Positions 55,601 to 63,824 of a stretch of DNA of 64,000 nt are shown here, one piece after another. The translations under genes were made by a program, and so were the position numbers. The DNA lies in assembly GCA_958450325.1 (NCBI GenBank), contig OY288262.1, forward strand, positions 10,637,081 through 10,701,080. Direction: 5' to 3'. Under the pieces are notes generated by a model. That model was not told the DNA's origin, searched no databases, and saw only the letters and a list, made by a program, of their open reading frames with translations. Position 1 is the first letter of the stretch; the number at the start of each line of letters is the position of its first letter. Source of the DNA: Agrostemma githago. Taxonomy: Eukaryota; Streptophyta; Magnoliopsida; Caryophyllales; Caryophyllaceae.

Positions 55601-55676
55601 TAAAATCGCCAATCTAGAGGGCCAAGAGTTGAGCGCTCACTGGAACGCCGACACCCTGAAGAAATATTATGTTTAA
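52611..55676 (+). CDS. Uninterrupted RT-RNase H-integrase ORF of Tat element 2
   Basis: 1,021 codons without a stop. RT: WLANVVMVKKSSGAWRMCVD, FLDAFSGYHQVYL, FGLKNAGATYQRLVD and the catalytic AYVDDAIVKS (YVDD). RNase H 1: LFLYIAVTNATVSAVIL. Archaeal-like RNase H 2 with D-E-D-D: VYTDGSST, ASNNEAEYEAVLAG, LATDSQLIANQIN and NHRADALSKLAS. Integrase: the HHCC zinc domain (DDIHSGICGHHIGGKS..CRKCQL), then D in AIDYFTKWVEAEAV, D in LVFDHGRQFDND (family FDNG; Asn is His here) and E in NGQAEAANKQI. It ends ALSAHWN..LKKYYV. The dual RNase H marks the Tat lineage. With gag and protease lost, the product could act only in trans, if transcribed. Confidence 0.93.
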   Translation: MPGVDPACIVHKLNVNADARPVKQKKRNMSAEKDLAIKEEIEKLLKADFIEVCDYPEWLANVVMVKKSSGAWRMCVDFTNLNKACPKDCYPLPRIDQLVDATSGYTMLSFLDAFSGYHQVYLWQPDRVKCAFITSSGTYMYKMMPFGLKNAGATYQRLVDKVFKNQKGRNIEAYVDDAIVKSKGDKEHLEDLRETFSSLRAYKMKLNPKKCTFGVRSGKFLGFLVSSRGIDANPEKIQAVLDLPEPKTIRDIQRLTGRMAALARFIARSADKSTPFFKVLKGNKQFKWEDEQKEAFGQLKEHLKKLPTLARPVAGEKLFLYIAVTNATVSAVILREEAGAQQPIYFVSHALGTAEKNYPMVEKAAYAVVIAARKLRPYFDAHPVVVLTDQPLEKVLEKFEKSGRLLKWAIELSGLGITYQSRTAIKAQALADFLAECSHSEDDSPTSGEWIVYTDGSSTANGAGAGVVLTSPKGTDFEHALRFVFPASNNEAEYEAVLAGINLAKAAGAERVVLATDSQLIANQINGEYEARDQTMAAYLEVVKRELSGLKSYEIRQIPRSQNHRADALSKLASSSLQDIRRSVWVDVVQEKSTVPCPTVGAVEEAGPEDWRTPIILFKKHGVLPTDPVQKRKMPARAAWFIIIGEDLYKKSFSSPLLRCLGAEEAAEVLDDIHSGICGHHIGGKSLAHKALRAGYYWPTLLADAKDLTQKCRKCQLFAPSIHAPAQELRPILSPIPFAQWGMDILGPFAVATGGRKFLIVAIDYFTKWVEAEAVPNITEPAVRKVIWRNIITRFGLPKMLVFDHGRQFDNDPLRLWLEGHGVAVAYSAVCHPQTNGQAEAANKQILNGLKKMVDDLKGRWADELPSILWSIRTTRKESTGQTPFGLVYGAEALLPIEARIPSLRSLQYDQAENDVAMAEALDLVSEVREEASTNIVAYQQRMRKAYNKRVHQRNFQMGDLVLRKTQAVGRSKEHGKLSANWEGPYQVTQILGPGTYKIANLEGQELSAHWNADTLKKYYV

Positions 55677-55919
55677 GCCAGAATCTTAGTCTTCGTTTCT
55701 TTAAAATTGGCGGAGAACGGTCAAAGAATGTCGACGGCTCCGACCACCCTTGTGATAGATTTTTACGAAGAAATGAAAAGATCCTCAGTCTATACTCGTT
55801 GCCTGTTCAAACCCGCGTTTTCACACACAAACGAGCAGGGGGCAATAGGGGGAGGCCCCCCTGTTGCCAGAACTAAGGAAAATAGCCCCCTCAACAAAAT
55901 TTCAAACGCCTCCCTGCAG

Positions 55920-56395
55920 GCAGGGGGCAGGCCTCTGGACTCTGACCAAGAGCCAGGAGTAGGTCAAACGAACAAGGACTGGGGGCAGGCCCCCCAACCT
56001 TGTATAAAAAACGTATAATGCCACCCGGCCAGCCTCTGGGCAGGCAGGGGGCAGGCCTCTGGACTCTGACCAAGAGCCAGGAATAGGTCAAACGAACAAG
56101 GACTGGGGGCAGGCCCCCCAACCTTGTATAAAAAACGTATAATGCCACCCGGCCAGCCTCTGGGCAGGCAGGGGGCAGGCCTCTGGACTCTGACCAAGAG
56201 CCAGGAATAGGTCAAACGAACAAGGACTGGGGGCAGGCCCCCCAACCTTGTATAAAAACGCCTAATGCCGCCCTGCCAGCCTCTGGGCAGGCAGGGGGCA
56301 GGCCCCTGGACTCTGACCAAGAGCCAGGGACAGGCCAAATGAACAAGGACTGGGGGCAAGCCCCCCAGCCTTGTATAAAAAACGCAGCCCAACTC
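55920..56395 (+). repeat. 124-bp tandem array of Tat element 2
   Basis: Four copies. The word CAGGGGGCAGGCCTCTGG (CCCCTGG in the last copy) starts at 55921, 56045, 56169 and 56292, giving periods of 124, 124 and 123 bp. Unit parts include CTGACCAAGAGCCAGG and CAACCTTGTATAAAAAACG. Copies 2 and 3 are nearly identical. Minus-strand ORFs across it are a by-product of the repeat. Tandem repeats between pol and the 3' LTR are known in Retand-type elements. Confidence 0.95.
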
Positions 56396-56563
56396 TGGAA
56401 AACAAAGAAAGTAAAGAAAAGACGAACATTCAAAGATTAATCCAGAAAAGAGTAGAAAGGTTCTAACAAGGCCCAAAATAAAGATCCAGAGGGGTCAGAA
56501 CATTACAGACAAAGCTGGCCACTCTAAGGCTCAGCACAAAAATTATCAACAAAAAGTAAAGGC

Positions 56564-58902
56564 TTAGGCATCAGGCGCACCATGGTCAGGACCGGCAGGC
56601 TCCTTGGGGGTTCCAGCTGCCAAAGCTTCATTCTTGGCAGCATAAAGGTTCCGAAATGCGTCCTCGGCAAATACAGGAAACATTTCCCTGATTACCTCCA
56701 TAACAAGCTCCAAGGAGGAAGTAGCCCCATTTTCAAAACTCAAGTCCGATGCAGCTTCAGCTTCCTTCAGGATGGCACCTTTCTCATCTTGCCACCCAGC
56801 CTGAGCCAGTTTGAAGTCTGAGCTGGTTTTGGACAGTTCTTCCTCCAGATCAGCTGTTTTCTTCTTGAGATGCTCCATCTCAGCCAGGGACTTTTCAGCA
56901 TGCTCCACTGCCAGGCGGCTCTCCCTCAATTCCACCTCGAGCTTGGATGCCTCCCTCACAGCCTGCTCCCCCTGAAGCCTCCAGTGGTTGGCCTGCCCCT
57001 TCACCTCCTCCAGCTCGCTCTCTTGTTTGGACAGCTGGTCCTTCAGGCCCCCAATCAGGGTCACGTCCCTTTCAACCACGGCCAGGCGATCAGGGGGAGG
57101 GGCCCCAGGGGTGATAGTCAGCTCCTCGTCACTCAGGCGACTGAGGGCCGCCAGCTTGGCAGAAGCCTGCAACACCCTGGAAGTACGCTGTATATACTGG
57201 ATCACCTGGTGAGAAGTGTTGGTTACCGACTTAATGAGGCGATCTGCCAAAACAGTACTAGAGTCCGCAAGCAAGCCTGATACGTCAACACTGTCGCCCG
57301 CAGCATAGTGGAGCTCTGCATTTCCCTCCAGAAGAGAAGTGCCCGGGACATCGTGAGCAGGGCGCTTCGCCTCCGGAGTCTCCACATCGGCCTCTAAGTC
57401 AACCATGGGCACAGCCCCCGGAGTTTCCCTACTCCTCTTTCTCCTGCGAACCAGGGGAGCGCTCTCTCCATTTTGTTCAGACTCCGCAGGGTGAGACCCC
57501 GGGGAAGCATGTGCCCTAGCAGGGGAATCATCCTGGCGGCGAGCATGGGAGGGGGTCGCCACAGAAGTAACTTCAGCCTCCCCGCCCTGAGCATTGGGAG
57601 AGGGAGCTGCCGGCCTCAGCCGAGGAGGGAAGGGGAGCCGTCGACCAGAAGCGAGCCCCTTCACAAACCTCATCAAGTTCTTCTCTCCTTTCTTGAAGTT
57701 GGAAGGAAGAAGGGGGACTTTCCGAGTGACAAAGAACTCCTCAGTCAGACCAAGCCTCCTCACCTGCCTCCGGGTCCAAAGGCGAGAAGCATCACCTGCA
57801 AGACAGGAAAAAAGGGCCAGCTAAGAAAACGGATGAAAACCTCAGAAAAAATCACCAGGCCAATTTAAGCCCCTGAACTACCTTCAAGGCCGGGAATCAG
57901 ACCCAGCGGAAGCAGATATTCATCCGTAGTGATAAGGTCTGCGTGAGGAAGCCAGAAAGCAGGCTCATTGGGAGGAGCCCCCTCAGTAACCTTAAATTTC
58001 TTAATCAATTCTTCATCTGCCTGACTCAGCTTCACCTTCAAGTCTTTTCCCCCAACACCCGGGTGATATTCCTCACGGGTCTCCAGGCGGGTATGTACGT
58101 GGTTCCTAAAATGCCTAGGGATCCGCCACCCTGAAGCGCTATATACGTACAGGAAATTATCTTTCCAGTCTTTCAGGCTGTTTAAGGCCGGCCAGACCAG
58201 AGCGTGTTTTTTCGACTTCAGGATGGACCAGTACCCAGGGGAGTCATCCCCCTTTGATGAGGATACCATTTGCAGCCAAGCCATGGCACGAAAGGCATCA
58301 ATGGAGGGCCCCTCCCCATGGAAGAGGCAGGTCCAGGTGTAAGCCACCAGGGTCCTGATTGCTGAGGCGGTCAATTGGGCAATGGCCACATTCATCCTCT
58401 GGAAAGCCTCCTCCAAGAAAGGGTGAAGAGGGAATCGTAGGCCAAATTCCAAACTTTTGTGGTAGACAGCCACACAGCCGTCAGGAGGGCAACACACCGT
58501 ATCTTTTTCCCCTGGGACTATAACGGTGTACCCCTCCCCGAAGTTGTAGAACTTCTCAATCTCCCCGGCAGCATTACTCTCCAGAATTAGGTCTCGGTTT
58601 TTGGTCTCAGGATAGGTTCTCAAAGGAACCAGGTATTTGTGTTTGTCCAAGAAGTATTTTTTCCCTTTTTCCCTGGGAGCAAGGCCGGCAACGGTGGAAG
58701 GGTCAATCTCCAACGCACCATCGTCAGAGTCGACGACGTCAAAGGACGCGGGTTCGGGTGAGTTTGCACCCCCATCTTCCTCGGGGCGGTTTTCCTCGCT
58801 AGGCCTAACCCCAGAGGAAGAGGCCAAGTCAGATCTCCCCCCTCTTCTGTCCTCCGTCCCCCCAGACGACGGACTAAAGGTAAGAGCGCGGGCACGAGAC
58901 AT
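56564..58902 (-). CDS. Spliced antisense gene of Tat element 2 (gypsy-type transposon domain + coiled coil)
   Basis: Two minus-strand exons, 58902-57882 and 57795-56564, join across an 86-nt intron (GAAG|GTAGTT .. CTTGCAG|GTGATG). Together they give one 750-residue frame. Exon 1 starts MSRARALTFSPSSGG, is Ser/Glu-rich at first, then has KSLEFGLRFPLHPFLEEAFQ and the segment AYTWTCLFHGEGPS, in the style of the Transposase_28 'putative gypsy type transposon' family. Exon 2 holds a basic Pro-rich stretch, RRRKRSRE (possible nuclear signal) and a coiled coil of about 130 residues. Layout, position and orientation match the antisense gene of Tat element 1, though the sequences are clearly different. 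A TATA box lies upstream at about 59116-59123. Confidence 0.75.
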
Positions 58903-59115
58903 TCTATTTCGCGAAAGAATATGAGGAAAAGGAAGAAAAACTAAGAGTTGGAATCAAGATTCTAACCTAGAAAGATGATCGTCGCCGAGAAAGGTCCGAA
59001 GTTAGACGCCCTTCGAAATCTTGAAAGAAGTTCGCAGCAACAAAGAGAGTGAAGAAGAAGTGGAGGTTCGAATTTTGAAAAACGCTAAAAGGAGAATTAG
59101 GGGAAGAAAATGGGC

Positions 59116-59123
59116 TTATATAG
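59116..59123 (-). promoter_or_regulatory. TATA box of antisense gene 1 of Tat element 2
   Basis: Minus strand CTATATAAG, about 215 bp upstream of the ATG at 58902. It gives the antisense gene a promoter separate from the LTR. Confidence 0.55.
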
Positions 59124-59475
59124 GTCTGGGCAGTCGAAGGGACGCCTCTCTCTGCAAAGCTCACCCCGCAAGTCATCCCCCACGTGTCACAACTCTAACA
59201 ACTAGCCTCCTCATCCCAAGAAAGCCTCGAGAAGGTAAAAAGACGCCAGGAACATTCATTCCCTCGATGACGTCACTCTCCCTCCAGATAATAATAATAA
59301 AAACAAAAACAAATAATAGCAAATAATAAAAAGGCCACATGTAAACCAAGCCGCCTGATCTTTTCATTAAAACTAAAGAAAGCCCAAAAAATGGGCAAGT
59401 TACATGGCATGCAAGCCAGGAATACAAAAGGAGCCTCTATTTCCGGCTCATTATGCCTGCACCCCTCGGGCAGGC

Positions 59476-60057
59476 CTAGTCATCGTCAAAGCCCGGGGAG
59501 TAATCCCCCGGGCTGTCGCGCCTTTCAATGTCAGATCCCCAGTCCCAATCATCGGAATCTTTGAAGGGATCTGCCGAATCGTCATCATCCCCACGACCAG
59601 AGGAGTAGCCCTGGCCGTCACTGTCGCCGGACTCCCGGCTGCTGACATCCCAGTCCCTACCATAAGGGACTGTCTCGGTATCATCACAGGAGCCGCAGCC
59701 AACCTTCTTCTTCAGGGGAGAAGAAGGGCCCGACTCAGAGGAAGACAGACTTGAGCAATCGGGGTCGAATTGCTCAGGGTGCAGCCATGGGAAGCATTCA
59801 TGACACCCCCTGTCGGAACAACCCCCACCCTGGGGGCATCGCCTGAACCTTGGAGCAGCTAGAGAAGCCCTCTGAGGACGTTTGCCCGCTTTGATGAGAG
59901 CCCTCCTGACCTTTCGGGGACGTTGAACACGGGGTCGCCGGCTACGGCGCAGAATGAGAAAAGATGCCCGGGAGTACCTAAGCTTCCAACGCCCCACAAA
60001 GCGACGACTCACTACGCGAGCTCCACGACAGAGAAGCACTCTGGTAATCCACGACAT
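59476..60057 (-). CDS. Second antisense ORF of Tat element 2: Arg-rich, Cys cluster, acidic tail
   Basis: I take the ATG at 60057 (MSWITRVLLCRGARVVSRRF..), 193 residues; the open frame extends further upstream but a TATA box stands there. Residues ~1-75 are very basic (RRSRRPRVQRPRKVRR). The middle holds CPQGGGCSDRGCHECF with another Cys after HPEQFDPDC, spacing that could bind zinc. The last ~70 residues are Ser/Asp-rich and acidic (GRGDDDDSADPFKDSDDWDW). I recognise no family. Tat element 1 shows no counterpart at the same place. It could be a captured or taxon-restricted gene, or a chance ORF in GC-rich sequence; the promoter spacing argues mildly for a gene. Confidence 0.5.
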   Translation of the reverse strand: MSWITRVLLCRGARVVSRRFVGRWKLRYSRASFLILRRSRRPRVQRPRKVRRALIKAGKRPQRASLAAPRFRRCPQGGGCSDRGCHECFPWLHPEQFDPDCSSLSSSESGPSSPLKKKVGCGSCDDTETVPYGRDWDVSSRESGDSDGQGYSSGRGDDDDSADPFKDSDDWDWGSDIERRDSPGDYSPGFDDD

Positions 60058-60116
60058 TTTCTCTGAAGAAAGAAGAGAAGGTTGAAGATGGGTTGTGAAA
60101 ACAGCAAAGAAACCGC

Positions 60117-60125
60117 AATTTATAC
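60117..60125 (-). promoter_or_regulatory. TATA box of the second antisense ORF
   Basis: Minus strand CGTATAAAT, about 60 bp upstream of the ATG at 60057, implying a leader of ~30 nt. Confidence 0.45.
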
Positions 60126-60368
60126 GGAGGGTAGCCAAAGCATTAAATGGCGCCACAACCACTTTGATAGGGGGCGCGGCCAATCAGCGCACCCGCACAC
60201 TGCCCAAAGATCCGCTGGGAATAGAAAGCAATCATCACTAAAAGAACATTCCAACCTCGGGAACAAGCAGTGCATTTAATGCAAGAGCTCAGGAGTCAAC
60301 TGCATCCCATCTCAAGAGACGCCTGCCAAGAGAAAGACCCCGCCTCCCTCTGGCCGGCGTGGGCCAAT

Positions 60369-61048
60369 TGATGGGAGTTGACCAAGTACCACGGGTCGCC
60401 CGCCTGCGGGGCCCCGGAGCGGGTTCGCCCCCAGGGCGAATCTAAAATAACTCGTCTGCCCCCCTGCGAAGGACTACGGAGAGAATCCCGAAAGGCTCGC
60501 GCCTGCCGAGCAGGGCCCTTCTGCCAGCCGAGCAGGGCCTCCAAGTTCTCATCGTGCTGGTTTCCAGGGTGCCCGAACCCCCAGTACAAGCAGGGGAATC
60601 CGAGGGCCCATCCGTCATTCCGCCTCAGGTAATGGAAAATGGGTGGACGAGGAGAAGCCACGTGTCGTCCTCTCGACCACCCATTTTCCCGCTCATTTCC
60701 CTCTCTTCCTCTCTCTCTTGTGGGAAGGTATAAATACCCACCTACTTCCCACATAGAAGGGGTTGGATTTTCTCTCTCTAGACCCTTACTCCTAAAAACC
60801 GCCACCTAGTTCCTCACGAGCTAGGTTCGTCAAGGCATTCACGGACTGACTTAGGCATCGGAGAGGGTTCCCTCGGACAACCTCCGAGGCCCTGTGCGTT
60901 GCTTGTGCAGGGAGCAAACTCACTTCGCCGGGAAGGTCCGACTATAGGAAAAGGGGAAGGAGAGATCGAAGGAAACCAAGCAAAGCGATACCTGAACACT
61001 AAGGACCCGAATTCGCGATTCGGGTAGATTGATTCCTTAACCGGAACA
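60369..61048 (+). repeat. Probable 3' LTR of Tat element 2
   Basis: About 680 bp from TGATGGGAGTTGACC (after GTGGGCCAAT, reminiscent of the GGGGGCAAT before the 3' LTR of Tat element 1) to ..TTAACCGGAACA. It has a TATA box GTATAAATACC at about 60727-60736. The 5' partner is missing, so the limits rest on TG..CA ends and position only. Confidence 0.6.
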
Positions 61049-61049
61049 C

Positions 61050-61981
61050 CTATGATTTTTACTACACTCACAACAAAAGAGAGAGGGTTACTGCTAAGTG
61101 TAGGAACAGGTGCAATTGCGAGTGGAACAAGAAGAAGTCTAAGCTCGGTAAGTGTTCTTGTGGTGTAAAGAACCCTTGTCTTTTTCATGTTCATGCTAGA
61201 AAACTACCCGACTCTAGCACATTCCAAATTAAATCCGTAATTGAAACACAACTGTGTCATGAGTAGCTACAATAGGAAAGTGTCTGCAGAGTACTTAGCC
61301 CAGAAATACATTGAGTTCTGGAAAGAAAACATTGATTGGAAGTTGAGATCTTTTCAGAGGCATGTGACTAAGGATTTGGGTATTTTCGTAAGCTACAGCA
61401 AGTGTTAGTACGCAAGGTGTAGAGCAAAATTGATAATATATGGGAATGCAGATGATCAGTATGCTAGGGTTTGGGACTATGCAGCAGCAATTAGGAAGTA
61501 CAACGAAGGATCATCATCCTTTGTCGTTTGCGATGGTATTGACAGACCCCCACCACTCTTCAAGACGCTTTATATTTGTCTCCAAGCTTGCAAAGAGGGT
61601 TACAATAAAGGTTGTAGGCCTATCTTGGGTGTTGATGGCTGCCATTTGAGAGGTGCGTACCCCGGAATGATCCTCACTGCAGTTGGGATTGATGGTAACA
61701 ACAACATCTACCCAATTGCTTGGGCAGTGGTAGAGGTTGAGAACAAGGAATCCTGGACATGGTTTCTAGAGTTACTCATTTCTGACTTGGGGAAGCCTGA
61801 CGGTGAAGGGCTAACCATAATGTCAGATAGGCAGAAAGGCTTGGTTGATGCTCTTTCGGATGTGGTCCCAAAGAGCAACGTCAGGTACTGTGTGAAACAT
61901 ATTTGGGAAAACTTCAAAGCAAGGTGGGGTGGTCCGTTGTACGAGGCTGCCTTCTGGAATGCTGCAAGGGCCTTAACTAAG
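61050..61981 (+). pseudogene. MULE transposase: MuDR domain end and DDE core, part 1
   Basis: Reads YDFYYTHNKRERVTAKC and then a Cys/Lys-rich insert up to ..ETQLCHE. A frameshift near 61260 leads to SYNRKVSAEYLAQKYIEFW, and a TAG at 61406-61408 sits where Trp is likely (KC-stop-YARCRAK). From about 61430 the MULE domain is open: PILGVDGCHLRGAYPG (first catalytic Asp), TIMSDRQKGLVDAL (second Asp) and RYCVKHIWENFKARWGG. Exon end ACTAAG|GTGACA at 61981, intron to 62053. The stop and the frameshift make this copy inactive. Confidence 0.85.
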
Positions 61982-62053
61982 GTGACATGACATTAAATTT
62001 ACATTTACTCTTACTGTATCACTAGAAATGCTAACGTATTGGATTGTTTGCAG

Positions 62054-63106
62054 GGAGAATTCAACAAAGAACTGTTGGGGCTGAAGTTGTTTGATGAAGA
62101 AGCGTGGTCTTACTTGGAAAAAATTCCTGCGAGAAACTGGTCGAGACATGCATTCGACACCCAATGTAAGTCTGATATACTACTGAACAACATATGTGAG
62201 GTGTTCAATAGTGTTCTCAAGGAGTGCAGGGACAAACCAATTATTACACAAATGGAGTGGATGAGGAAATATGTGATGAACAGATTTTGTCAGAGGAGGG
62301 AAATGGGGGAGAGGTATGAAGGAAGGATGATGCCATATGTCACGAAGTACCTCGAGTTTACTAAGAATGAGGCTAGGTTCTGCACTGTCATTCAGTCATA
62401 TGTTGGTCACTTTGAAGTCGACTACAAGAACGACACTGCAGCTGTGAGCTTGAATGCTAGAACATGTTCCTGCAACCACTGGAGTCTGACTGGGCTGCCT
62501 TGTGTTCATGCCTTGAGCTTCATGCTAGTGAAGAGGATGGACCCATACGAGTACGTCGACGACGTTTACTCAATAGGGAGGTACACTTTGGCTTACTCAA
62601 CCCCTGTCTCACCTATGCCCGGTGTCAAACATTGGGAGGACACTGGTATGCCAGAGCCACTCCCACCACCACACAGAAGGTTACCTGGAAGGCCTAAGTC
62701 CAAGAAAAGAAGAAGAGGAGCTGGGGAAGTCGAAGAGCGACGGGTTAGAAGGGGGACAAAGGTGAACAAATGCAGCAACTGTGGTGGCCGTGGACACACT
62801 AAAAGAACATGCAAGAACCCAATTGCACCCTCTACATCTACAGCACAGAGGGCTCCTAGAGGTAGGCCTTTGGGAGGTAGTGCGTGGGTTGTAGAGACAA
62901 GGAGGAAGAGGCAGGCGAGGAATGTCCAGAGAGCACATTTGGCTTTAGAGAATCAAGCTCAATCTACTCAAGCGACTGCAGAAGCTTCCACCTCGAGCGT
63001 CAACCCTTCAACATCAAATCAAGTACCCAGTGGACAGCCTCAGACACCAACAAGCTTTGTCGAACTTCTTAGTCAAGCTTCGACTTTAACTGGAAATATG
63101 ATTTAG
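62054..63106 (+). pseudogene. MULE transposase, part 2: catalytic Glu, SWIM and CCHC zinc fingers
   Basis: Begins after TTGCAG and continues in phase with the previous exon. NNICEVFNSVLKECRDKPI carries the third catalytic residue (Glu). CSCNHWSLTGLPCVHAL is a SWIM zinc finger (CxC-x9-CxH). CSNCGGRGHTKRTC is a CCHC knuckle, preceded by a Pro/Arg-rich hinge (RLPGRPKSKKRRR, likely nuclear signal). It ends with a Gln/Ser/Thr-rich tail at TAG 63104-63106. This half has no internal stop. Mutator transposases cut and paste elements with 9-bp target duplications. Confidence 0.88.
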
Positions 63107-63397
63107 ACCTCTTGTATGTATGACTTTGGATCTATTTTCTTGTGGTTGTATGACTTTGGATCTATTTGGAACTTCTTAGGCAAGCTTATGAAACCTACTT
63201 TGCTTTCGATTCAGAACTCTACTTTGCTTGTGGTTGTATGGCTTGTGGATCTATTTTATTTGTAGTACTGCGCATTTGGTTATCAGGTGGCCAATTTCCA
63301 GATCAGTTATTTGAAATTTGTTCGTTGTCTTTGTATACAAATTGGTGACAATTCCTCTGTATAATGGGGGTAAAATGAAATATTTTCACACCACTCT

Positions 63398-63497
63398 GGG
63401 GGTTAATTTTATGTATACGTAGTCTTTGGGGGTTAATTTTATGTATATGTAGTCTTTGGGGGTTAATTTTATGTATACGTAGTCTTTGGGGGTAATA
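63398..63497. repeat. 30-bp tandem repeat near the right MULE end
   Basis: GGGGGTTAATTTTATGTATA starts at 63398, 63428 and 63458, with a partial fourth copy at 63488. It brings extra copies of the C-rich (complement TTAACCCCC) terminal motif. Confidence 0.93.
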
Positions 63498-63529
63498 TTA
63501 AAGAAAAAAAGAATTGAAGGGGGAAAACA

Positions 63530-63824
63530 GGGATACTGAAACATAGGCTAATGTTACTCCTCCATCAGTACACTGGTATCATTCGACATTAATTAGTTAG
63601 GGATTCATGAAGTCATTTAATTTGTTGCCTAACAACCACACAGTCAACCTTACTACTTACCAATTGAAGTTGTAGATTAGATTGACCAATGAAAGAGGTG
63701 GTTGGTAAGGGCAATTAATGCTTCCCTAAAACCCTAAACCTATGAAACCCTATAAATAGACCCTCAATTGCATCCTCAACAACCACAACTCCACATATTG
63801 AAAACCCTAAACCCTAACCTAAAT
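63530..63824 (+). promoter_or_regulatory. Promoter and leader of the last gene
   Basis: A TATA box CTATAAATAG at 63750-63759 stands ~70 bp before the ATG. Telobox-like AAACCCTAA words occur at about 63728-63739 and in the leader at 63801-63818, as in many plant genes linked to growth or translation. Confidence 0.6.

Larger units (their letters stand above)
52597..61048 (+). mobile_element. Tat-type Ty3-gypsy element 2, lacking 5' LTR and gag
   Basis: Starts abruptly just upstream of the RT domain (PNADEMPGVDPACIVHKL), so the 5' LTR, gag and protease are gone. It then has RT-RH-aRH-IN (to 55676), a 124-bp tandem array, a two-exon antisense gene (58902-56564), another antisense ORF (60057-59476) and a probable 3' LTR ending CCGGAACA at 61048. 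It lies in the MULE transposase frame, which resumes at about 61050 with YDFYYTHNKRERVTAKC. Only about one codon of MULE sequence is missing across the junction. Confidence 0.85.
50350..63530 (+). mobile_element. MULE (Mutator-like element) with nested Tat element
   Basis: A Mutator-type transposase gene lies between inversely arranged C-rich termini. The left starts around TCACTAATTACCCCCTTTTA; the right, complemented, has TTTTCCCCCTTCAATTC and ATATTACCCCCAAAG. I cannot fix the ends or the 9-11 bp TSD by eye. The 8.45-kb Tat fragment (52597-61048) splits the transposase; without it the MULE is about 4.7 kb. The gene has nonsense codons and a frameshift, so it is no longer autonomous. Confidence 0.65.

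Noticed and set aside
55964..56476. 170-residue minus-strand ORF with repeated FYTRLGGLPPVLV blocks
   Set aside because: It is a translation of the 124-bp tandem repeat through successive frames; no start context or homology.
56582..57868. Plus-strand ORFs opposite the antisense gene (56870-57280, 57473-57868 and others)
   Set aside because: Shadows of the minus-strand coding exons; no recognisable motifs.
59173..59427. Hydrophobic minus-strand ORF of 84 residues near 59.3 kb
   Set aside because: Lies between the two antisense genes in AT-rich sequence with no motif or promoter of its own.
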